Assembly: GCF_028882255.1 (NCBI RefSeq)
Contig: NZ_JARBUY010000007.1
Coordinates: forward strand, 1-64,000
Reading direction: 5' to 3'
DNA from: Maribacter polysaccharolyticus
Lineage (GTDB): Bacteria > Bacteroidota > Bacteroidia > Flavobacteriales > Flavobacteriaceae
DNA: 64,000 nucleotides
Position numbers and translations under genes: made by a program. Position 1 is the first letter of the stretch, and each line of letters starts with the position of its first letter. The notes under the pieces were generated by a model. The model was not told the origin of the DNA and ran no database searches. It saw only the letters and a program-made list of their open reading frames with translations. Of the stretch, positions 26,832 to 35,339 are shown piece by piece.

Positions 26832-29800
26832 TTATTTTTTCAGGGATACGACAATTTGCTTTATTTCACCGGTGCGTTCAAAAACCATGTTACTTGTCGA
26901 TGAATCAAGATTTTGTCCGTCCAATTCAAGAACGGAACCTTCTGTGAAATGAACGTTCAACCCTTCTTTTTCGGACAATTTGTAAATTATCGGGATTTGA
27001 CAATAGGTAAAGGCCAGCGACCCTTCTTCAAGTTGTATTTCCTTTACTTCATTATTTTTATTGAAATAGGTAAAGACCTTAGGGGTCTTTAAGAACTCCT
27101 CAACCCGTAGTAAACGAGGATCGAAGAAGATTTTTCCGTCGGTTACGTAGACACCCAATTCCCCAAATCGGCTTAATATATCCTCTTTCACCTGTCCCGT
27201 CATTCCTGGCTGCTGTGCGCCTTTACCTGCCGGTGTATGTGAATAGGGATCTGTAGGGAAGGCCCCGTAGAGTTCCGGGGACTTATGAACGCCGATTCCC
27301 GCTTCAATTTCATAATAATGGTCCAGTAAACGACCAATAATCGTTTCATCTTCCTGATCGGCAACGGCTCCTAAACAGATTTCCTGTACCGCCAACAACA
27401 ATTTTGAGACCATATGCCAGTATATGGAACCCAAACCCTCATACCCGAAGAAGGTCCCGGATCGACCGGTAAAGGCCTTATGGTTGAATATTTCTTCAAA
27501 AGTTGCCAATAACAAGGATTCGTCTTTTTCGACAAGGGCCCCATATTGTTTTTTGGGCAAGTTTGCCAATGCCGATTTTAAGCTACCGGCATTGTTGAAA
27601 TTTCCATTGAAATGGTAGTTTCCTAAACCATCCTTTTCGACGATTTGGGTATTTCCATCCTTTACCAATCGCGCTACTAAACTTGAATCCGCAATGCGCT
27701 CCGAGGGAATGTTGTTTTTATCATAAAAACGTGGGAGCTCCTTGTTCGGATACAGGATATAACTGTATTGGTCGGGCCTGAACAGGGCACTGTTTTTCAA
27801 GGCGTCCAAAAGTTCCAGGGCATCTTTACCGACAATATAACCCGAACTTAGAACGGCGACTTGCCCTTCCAACATTTCCGGTAGGTAGGAGATGGAAACT
27901 TCCGAATCATTTTCGACGGTCATTAAATTGTAGGCATGATACAATTTGTCGTCCCTTTTGTTGGCCCTGATACTATGGTCCAAGTACTTTTTGGAAACTT
28001 GCAGGAAGTGCAACAGTTCATTTTTTGTAATGCGCTCTTTGCTGCCCTCAAAACCATTTTCATAAATGGTAGTCCTATAGTCGCTACCTGCATTTCCCAG
28101 TCCGTCTAACACCGTTTTACGGTCTTTATCGGAAACTTTCCCGGAAAGTATGGCGATATTGCTATCGAAAGTGTTGACCACCTTATTGAAAAATTGGGAT
28201 AATTCTTTGGATATCTCACTTTCGCCATGGGGCATACGCGCTACCACCCCTTCGAAGAAATGCAGGAACCTTCTTAGGTAATACAGGGTTACCATTGACA
28301 CCCCGTTGCCCACCAACGCATTGTTCGCATCGTTCCATTCGGGTCTCTGGGTATTCATCCAGATACCCCCTTCAGGAATGAAATTCGAAATCTTGGCCAA
28401 TAAGGTTGCCAAAAGCTTTTCAATAAGGTTCGCTTTGCAGATCACGGCGTTTTTATCACTTAGTAATGCGCCATCCGCACCCATAACTTCCCTCTTTTTG
28501 TTTATTTCGGAATCAAGGCCATCGTCGAATACGATGGTGTCCTTGGGGTTGGCCAGGATATCGGCATAACCCTTTATTTTGTAGGGAACGTTCGCATAAA
28601 CGAAAACATTTTGGTTAAAATAGGAAGCTAATTTATCGGGGTAATGGTGTTCGATGAACTCCAGGAATTTTAGGAGATAAATGATCTGATGATCTCCCCA
28701 ATACCCAATGTAGGACCATGGATCGTCGGGTTCTATGGTTTCCCAATCAAAGCCGTCTTTGGTGACCCGGTAAGGATTGTAGCCATCGAAGGTAGTTGCA
28801 TTCAGGAATTTATGGATCATATTTTCGATAAATCCGGGGTACGAATGCGCCAAAGCTTCCCAATTCTGGAAAATATCGCGCCAGTTTCCTTCATAGTCCA
28901 ATATTTTGGACCCATCTTCATTTCTCGTGTTTATCGAAAATTTGTTCCAAGGTCTACTTGGGTCCCCATGTCTTCTACTGAATTTCAGGGGCATGTATTC
29001 AAAGGCCAATCGCATGAAATCACTGTCATGGTCTTTTATGGCCAATTGCTTGAGGTCCTGGAATGCGAATTTTTCCGATAGGGGGGCAATGAGCTTTTCT
29101 TTATTCGCGAATACTTCTTTATTGGCTTTTTGGAGGTATTTGAGAAAATCGTTTTTTTCGATTTGATAATTATCATCAAAGATACCACCTCGCATAATGT
29201 TGAAGAGGGTATTGGAAAAGTGTCTGGTGTTTCTCAAATTGTCCGCCGACATCTGCAAACCATCAGAAGCTCCGTTCAACTCCAATAAATGGGTCGACCC
29301 CAATTCAATATCCGCTTCGATCAAGGAGGTCAGGGCTTTTTCCTTTTTTAATTTTTCTGAAATCTTACGAATACCGACCATCGTTTGGTTGACATCGGCA
29401 ACGATCAACCACTTTTTTGATTCCTTTGGTTGTAAAGTAACATCGGTACAAATAAAGTAGGCCCCTTTTTCGGCTTTAATATCTTCTTCCTGTTCTATGG
29501 CATTTCCCTTTCGGAAGGCATCCAGTTGTTTGGATGAAACCAAATATTTTACATTTTCCAGGCCAATGGACCAAGCTATTGAAGCTTTTAAGGCTTCACT
29601 GGGTTCGGCTTTATCCACGATTATGGCACTTAAGGCATAAATGCCGATACCCACCTCGGGATCAAGCTCATTTCTTTTGTACGCATCGACCAAATTACTT
29701 TGTCTATTCTGTAATTCGGATGACACCCCATATGGAAGAATATTTTGGATACCGTCCAATACGGTTACTTTTTTAGCAGAATCCGTAGTGTTGATCAAAG

Positions 29801-30275
29801 TTGATTTTCTTACAAAGCCATAGGTGTCGCTTGAACTCCATTGGTACCTGAAGGTGATTCCCAGGTCGATATTGGTTTCTTCAAAAACAACCTTGTTTCC
29901 TAACGAATTTTTATACAGATTTCTTTGGGTATTGTAAATTCCGTTGAATCTCTCGGAAAAAGGCTCCCATAAATAGGTTTTGCCTTCGGCATGGATATGA
30001 AGGATGGTCTTGCTTCCGGTAATATCGGCCGACTCTGTAATTTTATCATCGGTATAATAGGGAAAAAGTGATGATTCGCTGTTTTTTCTTCCGGCAGTCA
30101 ATCCTCCATTACTTGAAATGAACATCCAATGGTTGGAATCACTTACAATGCTCATGAAGAAAGGTCTCATGCCGTCGCAATTGGAAATTTTATAATAACT
30201 TTCGTTATCAAGATTCACAAGTTCCCCTTTTATTTTACCGGCTTCAAAGGAAGCTACATTTTTTCCTAAATACAT
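26832..30275 (-). CDS. GH149-type beta-1,3-oligoglucan phosphorylase
   Basis: A 1147-residue protein with no signal peptide, so cytoplasmic. The order is that of GH94/GH149/GH161 phosphorylases: an N-terminal beta-sandwich (about 1-310), a helical linker, an (alpha/alpha)6 barrel (about 340-1060) and a short C-terminal beta part. RRHGDPSRPWNKFSI at 435-449 and EGNWRDIFQNWEAL at 462-475 are the conserved core; D467 is the likely general acid by analogy with the GH94 Asp. Length favours GH149 over GH161. The reaction would be beta-1,3-glucan(n) plus phosphate to glucan(n-1) plus glucose 1-phosphate, saving ATP. It lies next to the sugar porter gene. Confidence 0.85.
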   Translation of the reverse strand: MYLGKNVASFEAGKIKGELVNLDNESYYKISNCDGMRPFFMSIVSDSNHWMFISSNGGLTAGRKNSESSLFPYYTDDKITESADITGSKTILHIHAEGKTYLWEPFSERFNGIYNTQRNLYKNSLGNKVVFEETNIDLGITFRYQWSSSDTYGFVRKSTLINTTDSAKKVTVLDGIQNILPYGVSSELQNRQSNLVDAYKRNELDPEVGIGIYALSAIIVDKAEPSEALKASIAWSIGLENVKYLVSSKQLDAFRKGNAIEQEEDIKAEKGAYFICTDVTLQPKESKKWLIVADVNQTMVGIRKISEKLKKEKALTSLIEADIELGSTHLLELNGASDGLQMSADNLRNTRHFSNTLFNIMRGGIFDDNYQIEKNDFLKYLQKANKEVFANKEKLIAPLSEKFAFQDLKQLAIKDHDSDFMRLAFEYMPLKFSRRHGDPSRPWNKFSINTRNEDGSKILDYEGNWRDIFQNWEALAHSYPGFIENMIHKFLNATTFDGYNPYRVTKDGFDWETIEPDDPWSYIGYWGDHQIIYLLKFLEFIEHHYPDKLASYFNQNVFVYANVPYKIKGYADILANPKDTIVFDDGLDSEINKKREVMGADGALLSDKNAVICKANLIEKLLATLLAKISNFIPEGGIWMNTQRPEWNDANNALVGNGVSMVTLYYLRRFLHFFEGVVARMPHGESEISKELSQFFNKVVNTFDSNIAILSGKVSDKDRKTVLDGLGNAGSDYRTTIYENGFEGSKERITKNELLHFLQVSKKYLDHSIRANKRDDKLYHAYNLMTVENDSEVSISYLPEMLEGQVAVLSSGYIVGKDALELLDALKNSALFRPDQYSYILYPNKELPRFYDKNNIPSERIADSSLVARLVKDGNTQIVEKDGLGNYHFNGNFNNAGSLKSALANLPKKQYGALVEKDESLLLATFEEIFNHKAFTGRSGTFFGYEGLGSIYWHMVSKLLLAVQEICLGAVADQEDETIIGRLLDHYYEIEAGIGVHKSPELYGAFPTDPYSHTPAGKGAQQPGMTGQVKEDILSRFGELGVYVTDGKIFFDPRLLRVEEFLKTPKVFTYFNKNNEVKEIQLEEGSLAFTYCQIPIIYKLSEKEGLNVHFTEGSVLELDGQNLDSSTSNMVFERTGEIKQIVVSLKK

Positions 30276-30398
30276 GTGGTCTACTTTTATTTTATCGTCG
30301 ATGTTTTTTTTGAAAACCCCTTCCGTAATAATTATAGGAAAAGGATTTTTTGTTGTCGTTCAATGTTAGGGCACATCATTAAAAATGCACCGTTTGTT

Positions 30399-31940
30399 CT
30401 ATTTTCTTATTAATAATTCCTCTACTTCCTCCAATGTCCTGCCCTTGGTTTCCACCACAAATTTGTAAACAAAGAAAATGGCGCAGAACGAGAGTAGGGC
30501 ATATAGGCCGAAAGTCATCGTTGGTCCAAGATTTGACAGTTCCCAAGGAAAAACCTGTGTTACCGAAAAACTGACCAATGAATTGAAAAAACCTACCACC
30601 GAAATGGCTATTCCCTTGATTTTACTAGGGAATATTTCAGAGATCAAGGCCCACATCACGGGTCCTAGCGAAATGGCAAAAGATGCCACGTAAAGTAGGA
30701 TCGCGATTAAGACCAAGGAGGCATTGATATTTATGGTATTGGTGATTTCGTTTCTTTTGAATTCCAAAAACCGATCGGCATCCAATAAGGATTCCACCTC
30801 GTTGAACAAGGCGGCCTGACTATCAAAAGAACTACCTTTCAACTCGGCCAATGCCATTTTGATTTCGGTATTGCCGATTTGGTCTAGGGTCGTGTCGTTA
30901 AAGTCATAAGTGGCATTGTTGAATGCAAAAGCAGCCAACAAAAGTGCAATGGTCATACATGTTGTGCCAATGAGTAATAAAGGTTTTCTTCCCAACCTGT
31001 CGATCAACCATATGGCTACCAAGGTAAAGACTAAATTGGTCAACCCTACGACTATGGCCTGAAGAAAGGACGAATCGGTACTTCCTCCGGCTTGTTCAAA
31101 TATTGTGGGGGCATAATAAAAAATGGCATTGATACCGGTAATTTGTTGAAAGAACGCTATGCCCAAGGCGATGATCATGATGGTCATATACTTGGGGTTC
31201 ACCAAATCGGAGAGTTTGCCTTTTTCTTCTTTTTTTGCCAATCCTCTCTGGATTTCCGCGATGGTCACTTCGGCATAGGCTTCCCCGCCGATTTTGGACA
31301 GTGTCTTTTGGGCCAAATTTACCTTATCCGATTTTTGGATCAACCACCTTGGGCTTTTGGGCACCGTCCAAAGCGACAGAAAGTAGATGGCTGCAGGTAT
31401 GGCTTCCACCCCGAGCATCCACCTCCAACTTTCGCCTTCCAGATTTACCAGGAAATAATTTGAAAAATAGGCCACTGAAATCCCGATTACAATATTCAGT
31501 TGGTTAAAAGAAACCAAACTTCCCCTTAATTTGGGCGGTGCGATTTCGGCAATGTAAATAGGGGCGATCAGAATGGCTCCCCCGATACCGATGCCCCCGA
31601 TGATCCTGGCAATGATAAACTCGGTATACTCGGTTGCCAGTGCCGACCAAGTAGCGGATATCGTAAAAAGTGCGGCAACGATGATCAGGACTTTTTTTCT
31701 TCCAAAGCGGTCGGCCATGGGGCCTGCCAATAAATTACCCGCCATGGCCCCGAAAATGACACATCCTACAGCAAATCCGAGCATCGAATCGGTCATTTCA
31801 AAATAAACGGTTATGCCTTTAACGGCTCCTGAGATTACCGCACTGTCGAATCCCAATAAAAAACCACCCAAGGCCACTATCAAACTAATTAGAACAGTAT
31901 AGGGTTTATTCGTTTTTAGTACAGCATCGTTTTTTTGCAT
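30399..31940 (-). CDS. Sugar porter family MFS transporter
   Basis: A 513-residue inner-membrane protein with twelve predicted helices. Sugar porter marks are GPMADRFGRKK (73-83), RWRWM-like ESWRWMLG (170-177), PKSPRWLI (194-201), QQITGIN (265-271) and the second-half DRLGRKP. It should carry glucose or a short glucan with protons. An unusual hydrophilic stretch of about 65 residues (341-405) sits between two late helices, on the periplasmic side by the usual topology. It is the second inner-membrane carrier of this PUL and precedes the phosphorylase gene. Confidence 0.9.
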   Translation of the reverse strand: MQKNDAVLKTNKPYTVLISLIVALGGFLLGFDSAVISGAVKGITVYFEMTDSMLGFAVGCVIFGAMAGNLLAGPMADRFGRKKVLIIVAALFTISATWSALATEYTEFIIARIIGGIGIGGAILIAPIYIAEIAPPKLRGSLVSFNQLNIVIGISVAYFSNYFLVNLEGESWRWMLGVEAIPAAIYFLSLWTVPKSPRWLIQKSDKVNLAQKTLSKIGGEAYAEVTIAEIQRGLAKKEEKGKLSDLVNPKYMTIMIIALGIAFFQQITGINAIFYYAPTIFEQAGGSTDSSFLQAIVVGLTNLVFTLVAIWLIDRLGRKPLLLIGTTCMTIALLLAAFAFNNATYDFNDTTLDQIGNTEIKMALAELKGSSFDSQAALFNEVESLLDADRFLEFKRNEITNTININASLVLIAILLYVASFAISLGPVMWALISEIFPSKIKGIAISVVGFFNSLVSFSVTQVFPWELSNLGPTMTFGLYALLSFCAIFFVYKFVVETKGRTLEEVEELLIRK

Positions 31941-32004
31941 GGTTTTAATACTTAATGGTTGCTTTCCTTTTTTATTGGCTTTTGGCTTCTATAATTTATG
32001 ACTT

Positions 32005-33519
32005 TTATTCGGATAATAATATGGTTTGAATGGCGTGTGCGGGAATGGATACACTTGCCGTATTCCCGGCAATGGTAATAGTGTAATCCAGTTCTTTGTC
32101 ACTCTGGTTCATGGCGATAATGGCCATGCTTCCATCTTCGTTCAAAAAGCCCGTTGACAATAGGCTATTGGCCGTCGAAACACTACTGATCCTTTTGGCT
32201 CCCGGGCGAATGAATTTTGAAAAATGACCTATATAGTAGTAGGAGTTGGTGAACATAAGCTCACCGGTTTTCGTGTTCCCGTGGACAGGGGCAAAACATA
32301 AATTGCCTACATGGTTGGGGCCTCCGGTCTCATCCAAAAGTATATTCCAATCGGTCCAAGCTACGGTGCCATTGTTGAAGTCGTTAACCATTGACCTTCC
32401 ATAACGTTCGGCAAGTCTTGGTTCTTCTATTTTAGCCATATCAAAGGCTTCATTACAGCCTTCGGTAAAAATCAGGTTTTTATCGGGATAGGCTTCCTTT
32501 ACCCTTAGTACATGATCGAACATGGGTATGCCGTCTTTCCAGTCCTCATACCAATGGAAACCGGTGCCCCAAACATATTTGGCGGCATCGGGGTCGTCCA
32601 AGATGGTACTTGCCCGTTGAAAAAGAAGATCCCTGTTATGGTCCCAGACAATAATATTCTTATCACCCATATTCGCTTTTTCCAAGGTGGGGCCCAGATA
32701 ATTTTTTAGGAAATCGCGTTCTTCTTCCGCGGTGTAGATACAGGATTCCCATCGTTGTACGGCCATGGGCTCGTTTTGAATGGTCAATCCCCAGATCGGT
32801 ATGCCTTCGGCTTCGTAAGCTTCTATGAATTTTACATAGTAATTGGCCCAAGGTTGAAAGAACTCCGGTTTTAGTTTTCCGCCTTGCAGCATATTGTTGT
32901 TCGTCTTCATAAATGCAGGTGGACTCCAAGGGCTGGCGTACATCGTCAAATCACCCCCTGCTGCTGCTATGGCTTTTTTTGTAAATGGTAATCGGTATTG
33001 GCGGTCATGGTCAATATTGAAGGTTTTTAGTTCGGCGTCCCCTTCTTCAACATAGGTATAACTGCCCGATGAAAAATCGCAACTATGTATAATGGTTCGG
33101 CCCAAGGAATATCCGATTCCTTTGTCTTTGTCATAATAGGCTTCCAAGAATCTTTCCTGGTTCTCTTCCGATAATCGGTAAAAGGTCTCCGCTGCGGCAT
33201 CGGTCAAGGCAGCACCAATGCCTACCAATGATTGGAATTGTTTGTTCGGATTTACATAAATATCAATATCCATTTCCAAGGGTTGTTTATTGGGACCAAA
33301 GTTCAGGGTTCCGGTCTTTGCCAATTTAAGATCGGATTTGTGGGCCGTGGTGTAAATATCCGCTTTCATTCCTTCTATTGATAATATTACGGGCTTGGGT
33401 TCGGCTGTTACGGTTTCTTTATTTTCCTTCTTCGTACCCGTACAATTAGCCATGAGCAATGGTAAAAGTAGCACCCCTATGGCACTGTGGAACAAACGAC
33501 CTTTTTTTAAGTTTTTCAT
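32005..33519 (-). CDS. GH30-family lipoprotein (second copy)
   Basis: A 504-residue lipoprotein; the ATG at 33519 puts the lipobox MANC at Cys 26. The barrel begins FQSLVGIGAALTDAAAETF; the acid/base is E250 in TIQNEP and the nucleophile E353 in IFTEGCNE. A C-terminal beta-domain ends AHAIQTILL. This closely follows GH30_1/GH30_3-type glucosidases and differs well from the other GH30 gene, so the two probably divide the beta-1,6 work. It is the first gene after a strong hairpin that follows GH16, so it may begin its own transcript. Confidence 0.9.
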   Translation of the reverse strand: MKNLKKGRLFHSAIGVLLLPLLMANCTGTKKENKETVTAEPKPVILSIEGMKADIYTTAHKSDLKLAKTGTLNFGPNKQPLEMDIDIYVNPNKQFQSLVGIGAALTDAAAETFYRLSEENQERFLEAYYDKDKGIGYSLGRTIIHSCDFSSGSYTYVEEGDAELKTFNIDHDRQYRLPFTKKAIAAAGGDLTMYASPWSPPAFMKTNNNMLQGGKLKPEFFQPWANYYVKFIEAYEAEGIPIWGLTIQNEPMAVQRWESCIYTAEEERDFLKNYLGPTLEKANMGDKNIIVWDHNRDLLFQRASTILDDPDAAKYVWGTGFHWYEDWKDGIPMFDHVLRVKEAYPDKNLIFTEGCNEAFDMAKIEEPRLAERYGRSMVNDFNNGTVAWTDWNILLDETGGPNHVGNLCFAPVHGNTKTGELMFTNSYYYIGHFSKFIRPGAKRISSVSTANSLLSTGFLNEDGSMAIIAMNQSDKELDYTITIAGNTASVSIPAHAIQTILLSE

Positions 33520-33627
33520 TGTTTTGATATTCGGGTTTAATTTCCGTAAAACCAAATTAATTAATGTAAAGAGCAGAAATACAGTGCATTATACTGAATT
33601 TTTGTCTTCTGTTCCCAAAATAGGGAA

Positions 33628-33659
33628 GAAAAAGGTTAGTTGGGAAACTAACCTTTTTC
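33628..33659 (-). terminator. Strong hairpin between GH16 and GH30 genes
   Basis: A perfect 14-base stem (33628-33641 with 33646-33659) and four-base loop. On the minus strand the stem ends in a T run. It lies 30 bases after the GH16 stop and about 110 before the GH30 start, so it can end or attenuate the susCD transcript. Confidence 0.75.
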
Positions 33660-33689
33660 TTTACTCGAACCGTGATTGGGGTTCGATCT

Positions 33690-35315
33690 TTATTGATATA
33701 CCCTAACGTAATCAACTTCCATCGATGCTTCGGTGAAAGCATCATCTATATCACCACCGAAAGATCCTCCCATGGCAACGTTCAAGATCAGGAATTGATC
33801 GGAATCGAATGGCCAGGTGTCCCCATCTTTGGTATCCGGGTTGTACGTATAGAAAATTTCATCATCCACTAAGAAAGAGATTTCATCCTCGGACCAGTTG
33901 ACCGAATACACATGAAATTCAGAAGTAGCATCGCTAACCGTAACTTCCCCGGTATTAACGGTGGCACCGGAACTAGAGGTGTTGTGGATCGATCCATGAA
34001 CGGTACCTTCGTCGTTACCAACATGTTCCATAATATCGATTTCCCCACAAGCAGGCCATCCGGTGGTATCAAAATTGGCTCCCAACATCCAAAGTGCGGG
34101 CCAAGTTCCCCCGCCTGAAGGCAATTTTGCACGGATATCGACCCTGCCATAGGTGAATTCAAATAGATCTTGTGTCAAAATCCGGGCGGAAGTATATTCC
34201 GATCCCTCGTAACTTTCCTTTTTGGCGGTAATCTTCAAAGTACCATCCGAAATCGATACGTTATCGGTCCTATCGGTGTAATATTGGGATTCATTATTTC
34301 CCCATCCGTCGGTACCGGTTCCTAAATCATAGGTCCAATTGGCTGAATCAGGACTTCCATCAGTATCGAATTCATCGTACCAAACCAAGGTGGAATACGT
34401 GACATCAACGGTAGCTTCTTCATCCGTAGGTTCATCTTCGGAAGTCAATATGCCAAACCAACCCAGGCCATCATCACCAATGGTTTTGACGAACATTTCG
34501 GTATCCGTTCTGGAGATTATTTGATAACTGTGGTCACCGCCCACATAAAATCCATGGAATCCATAACCATTGAAAGTTAAGGTCTCTTGGTCATCCGGAG
34601 CCGTTAACTCCCAAGTATCGGTAAAATCCGAAACCGGATAGTTTTCATATTCCCCGTTGGAATTTTCATCCCAAGAAGTTCCGAAATCGGCAAATAATGG
34701 ACCAGACTGACCATAAATCGTTTCGTTGGTCACATAGGTTACCGTACCATCGGACTTGAATGTTATTCTGTCGTCATAAGCACCTAAATCGGCTTTGTCA
34801 TAAGCATTGGCAGACCACCAATCGGCAGAAGTACCGTCGGCCGGACCAACCCCGAAATGACCACCGGATTCCGCTTTGACCCTCCAGGTTTTTTCACCAT
34901 CTCCGTACAACATCTCCAATAAATCCTCTGGGGGCTCATAGGTTGCCAATACTTCGATCTGGACGGTTTCGGTTGAACTCGTTCCTGCCGTTCCATAGGC
35001 CTGTACGGTAATATCGTAGGTGTTGATCCCTACGGTGGAAAAACTTACTTCCAATTCCCCTGAAGGAGCCATTTCTTCCTTACCACTATAGATGAACTTA
35101 TAGGTAATGGCGTTGGAAGCGGATGCGGTTAAACTAACCTTACCTGTCCCGTCACCATAGGGGTTATCTGTATCCAATCCTTGGATATCCGCAGTTACCT
35201 GCAGGTCTGACGGTGCAACTATGTCACCGAATTCGTAATTATTTTCTTCGCACGACATCAATAGAATCGCGAAAACGAGGAAAATGGTTTTATAAAATGT
35301 GCTACTATTTTTCAT
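33690..35315 (-). CDS. GH16 laminarinase with PKD-like and accessory domains (lipoprotein)
   Basis: A 541-residue lipoprotein, lipobox LMSC (Cys 22). An Ig/PKD-like domain covers about residues 33-123. A second beta-domain at about 128-295 (KTWRVKAESGGHFGVG near its start) is an accessory domain I cannot name. The GH16 domain covers about 305-541; nucleophile E425 and acid/base E430 lie in GEIDIMEHVG, the laminarinase (GH16_3) form. It should cut beta-1,3-glucan chains at the cell surface. It follows SusC, SusD and the binding lipoprotein, the usual place for the surface endo-enzyme. Confidence 0.92.
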   Translation of the reverse strand: MKNSSTFYKTIFLVFAILLMSCEENNYEFGDIVAPSDLQVTADIQGLDTDNPYGDGTGKVSLTASASNAITYKFIYSGKEEMAPSGELEVSFSTVGINTYDITVQAYGTAGTSSTETVQIEVLATYEPPEDLLEMLYGDGEKTWRVKAESGGHFGVGPADGTSADWWSANAYDKADLGAYDDRITFKSDGTVTYVTNETIYGQSGPLFADFGTSWDENSNGEYENYPVSDFTDTWELTAPDDQETLTFNGYGFHGFYVGGDHSYQIISRTDTEMFVKTIGDDGLGWFGILTSEDEPTDEEATVDVTYSTLVWYDEFDTDGSPDSANWTYDLGTGTDGWGNNESQYYTDRTDNVSISDGTLKITAKKESYEGSEYTSARILTQDLFEFTYGRVDIRAKLPSGGGTWPALWMLGANFDTTGWPACGEIDIMEHVGNDEGTVHGSIHNTSSSGATVNTGEVTVSDATSEFHVYSVNWSEDEISFLVDDEIFYTYNPDTKDGDTWPFDSDQFLILNVAMGGSFGGDIDDAFTEASMEVDYVRVYQ

Positions 35316-35339
35316 AAGTACCTTTATTATTTAGACTTA

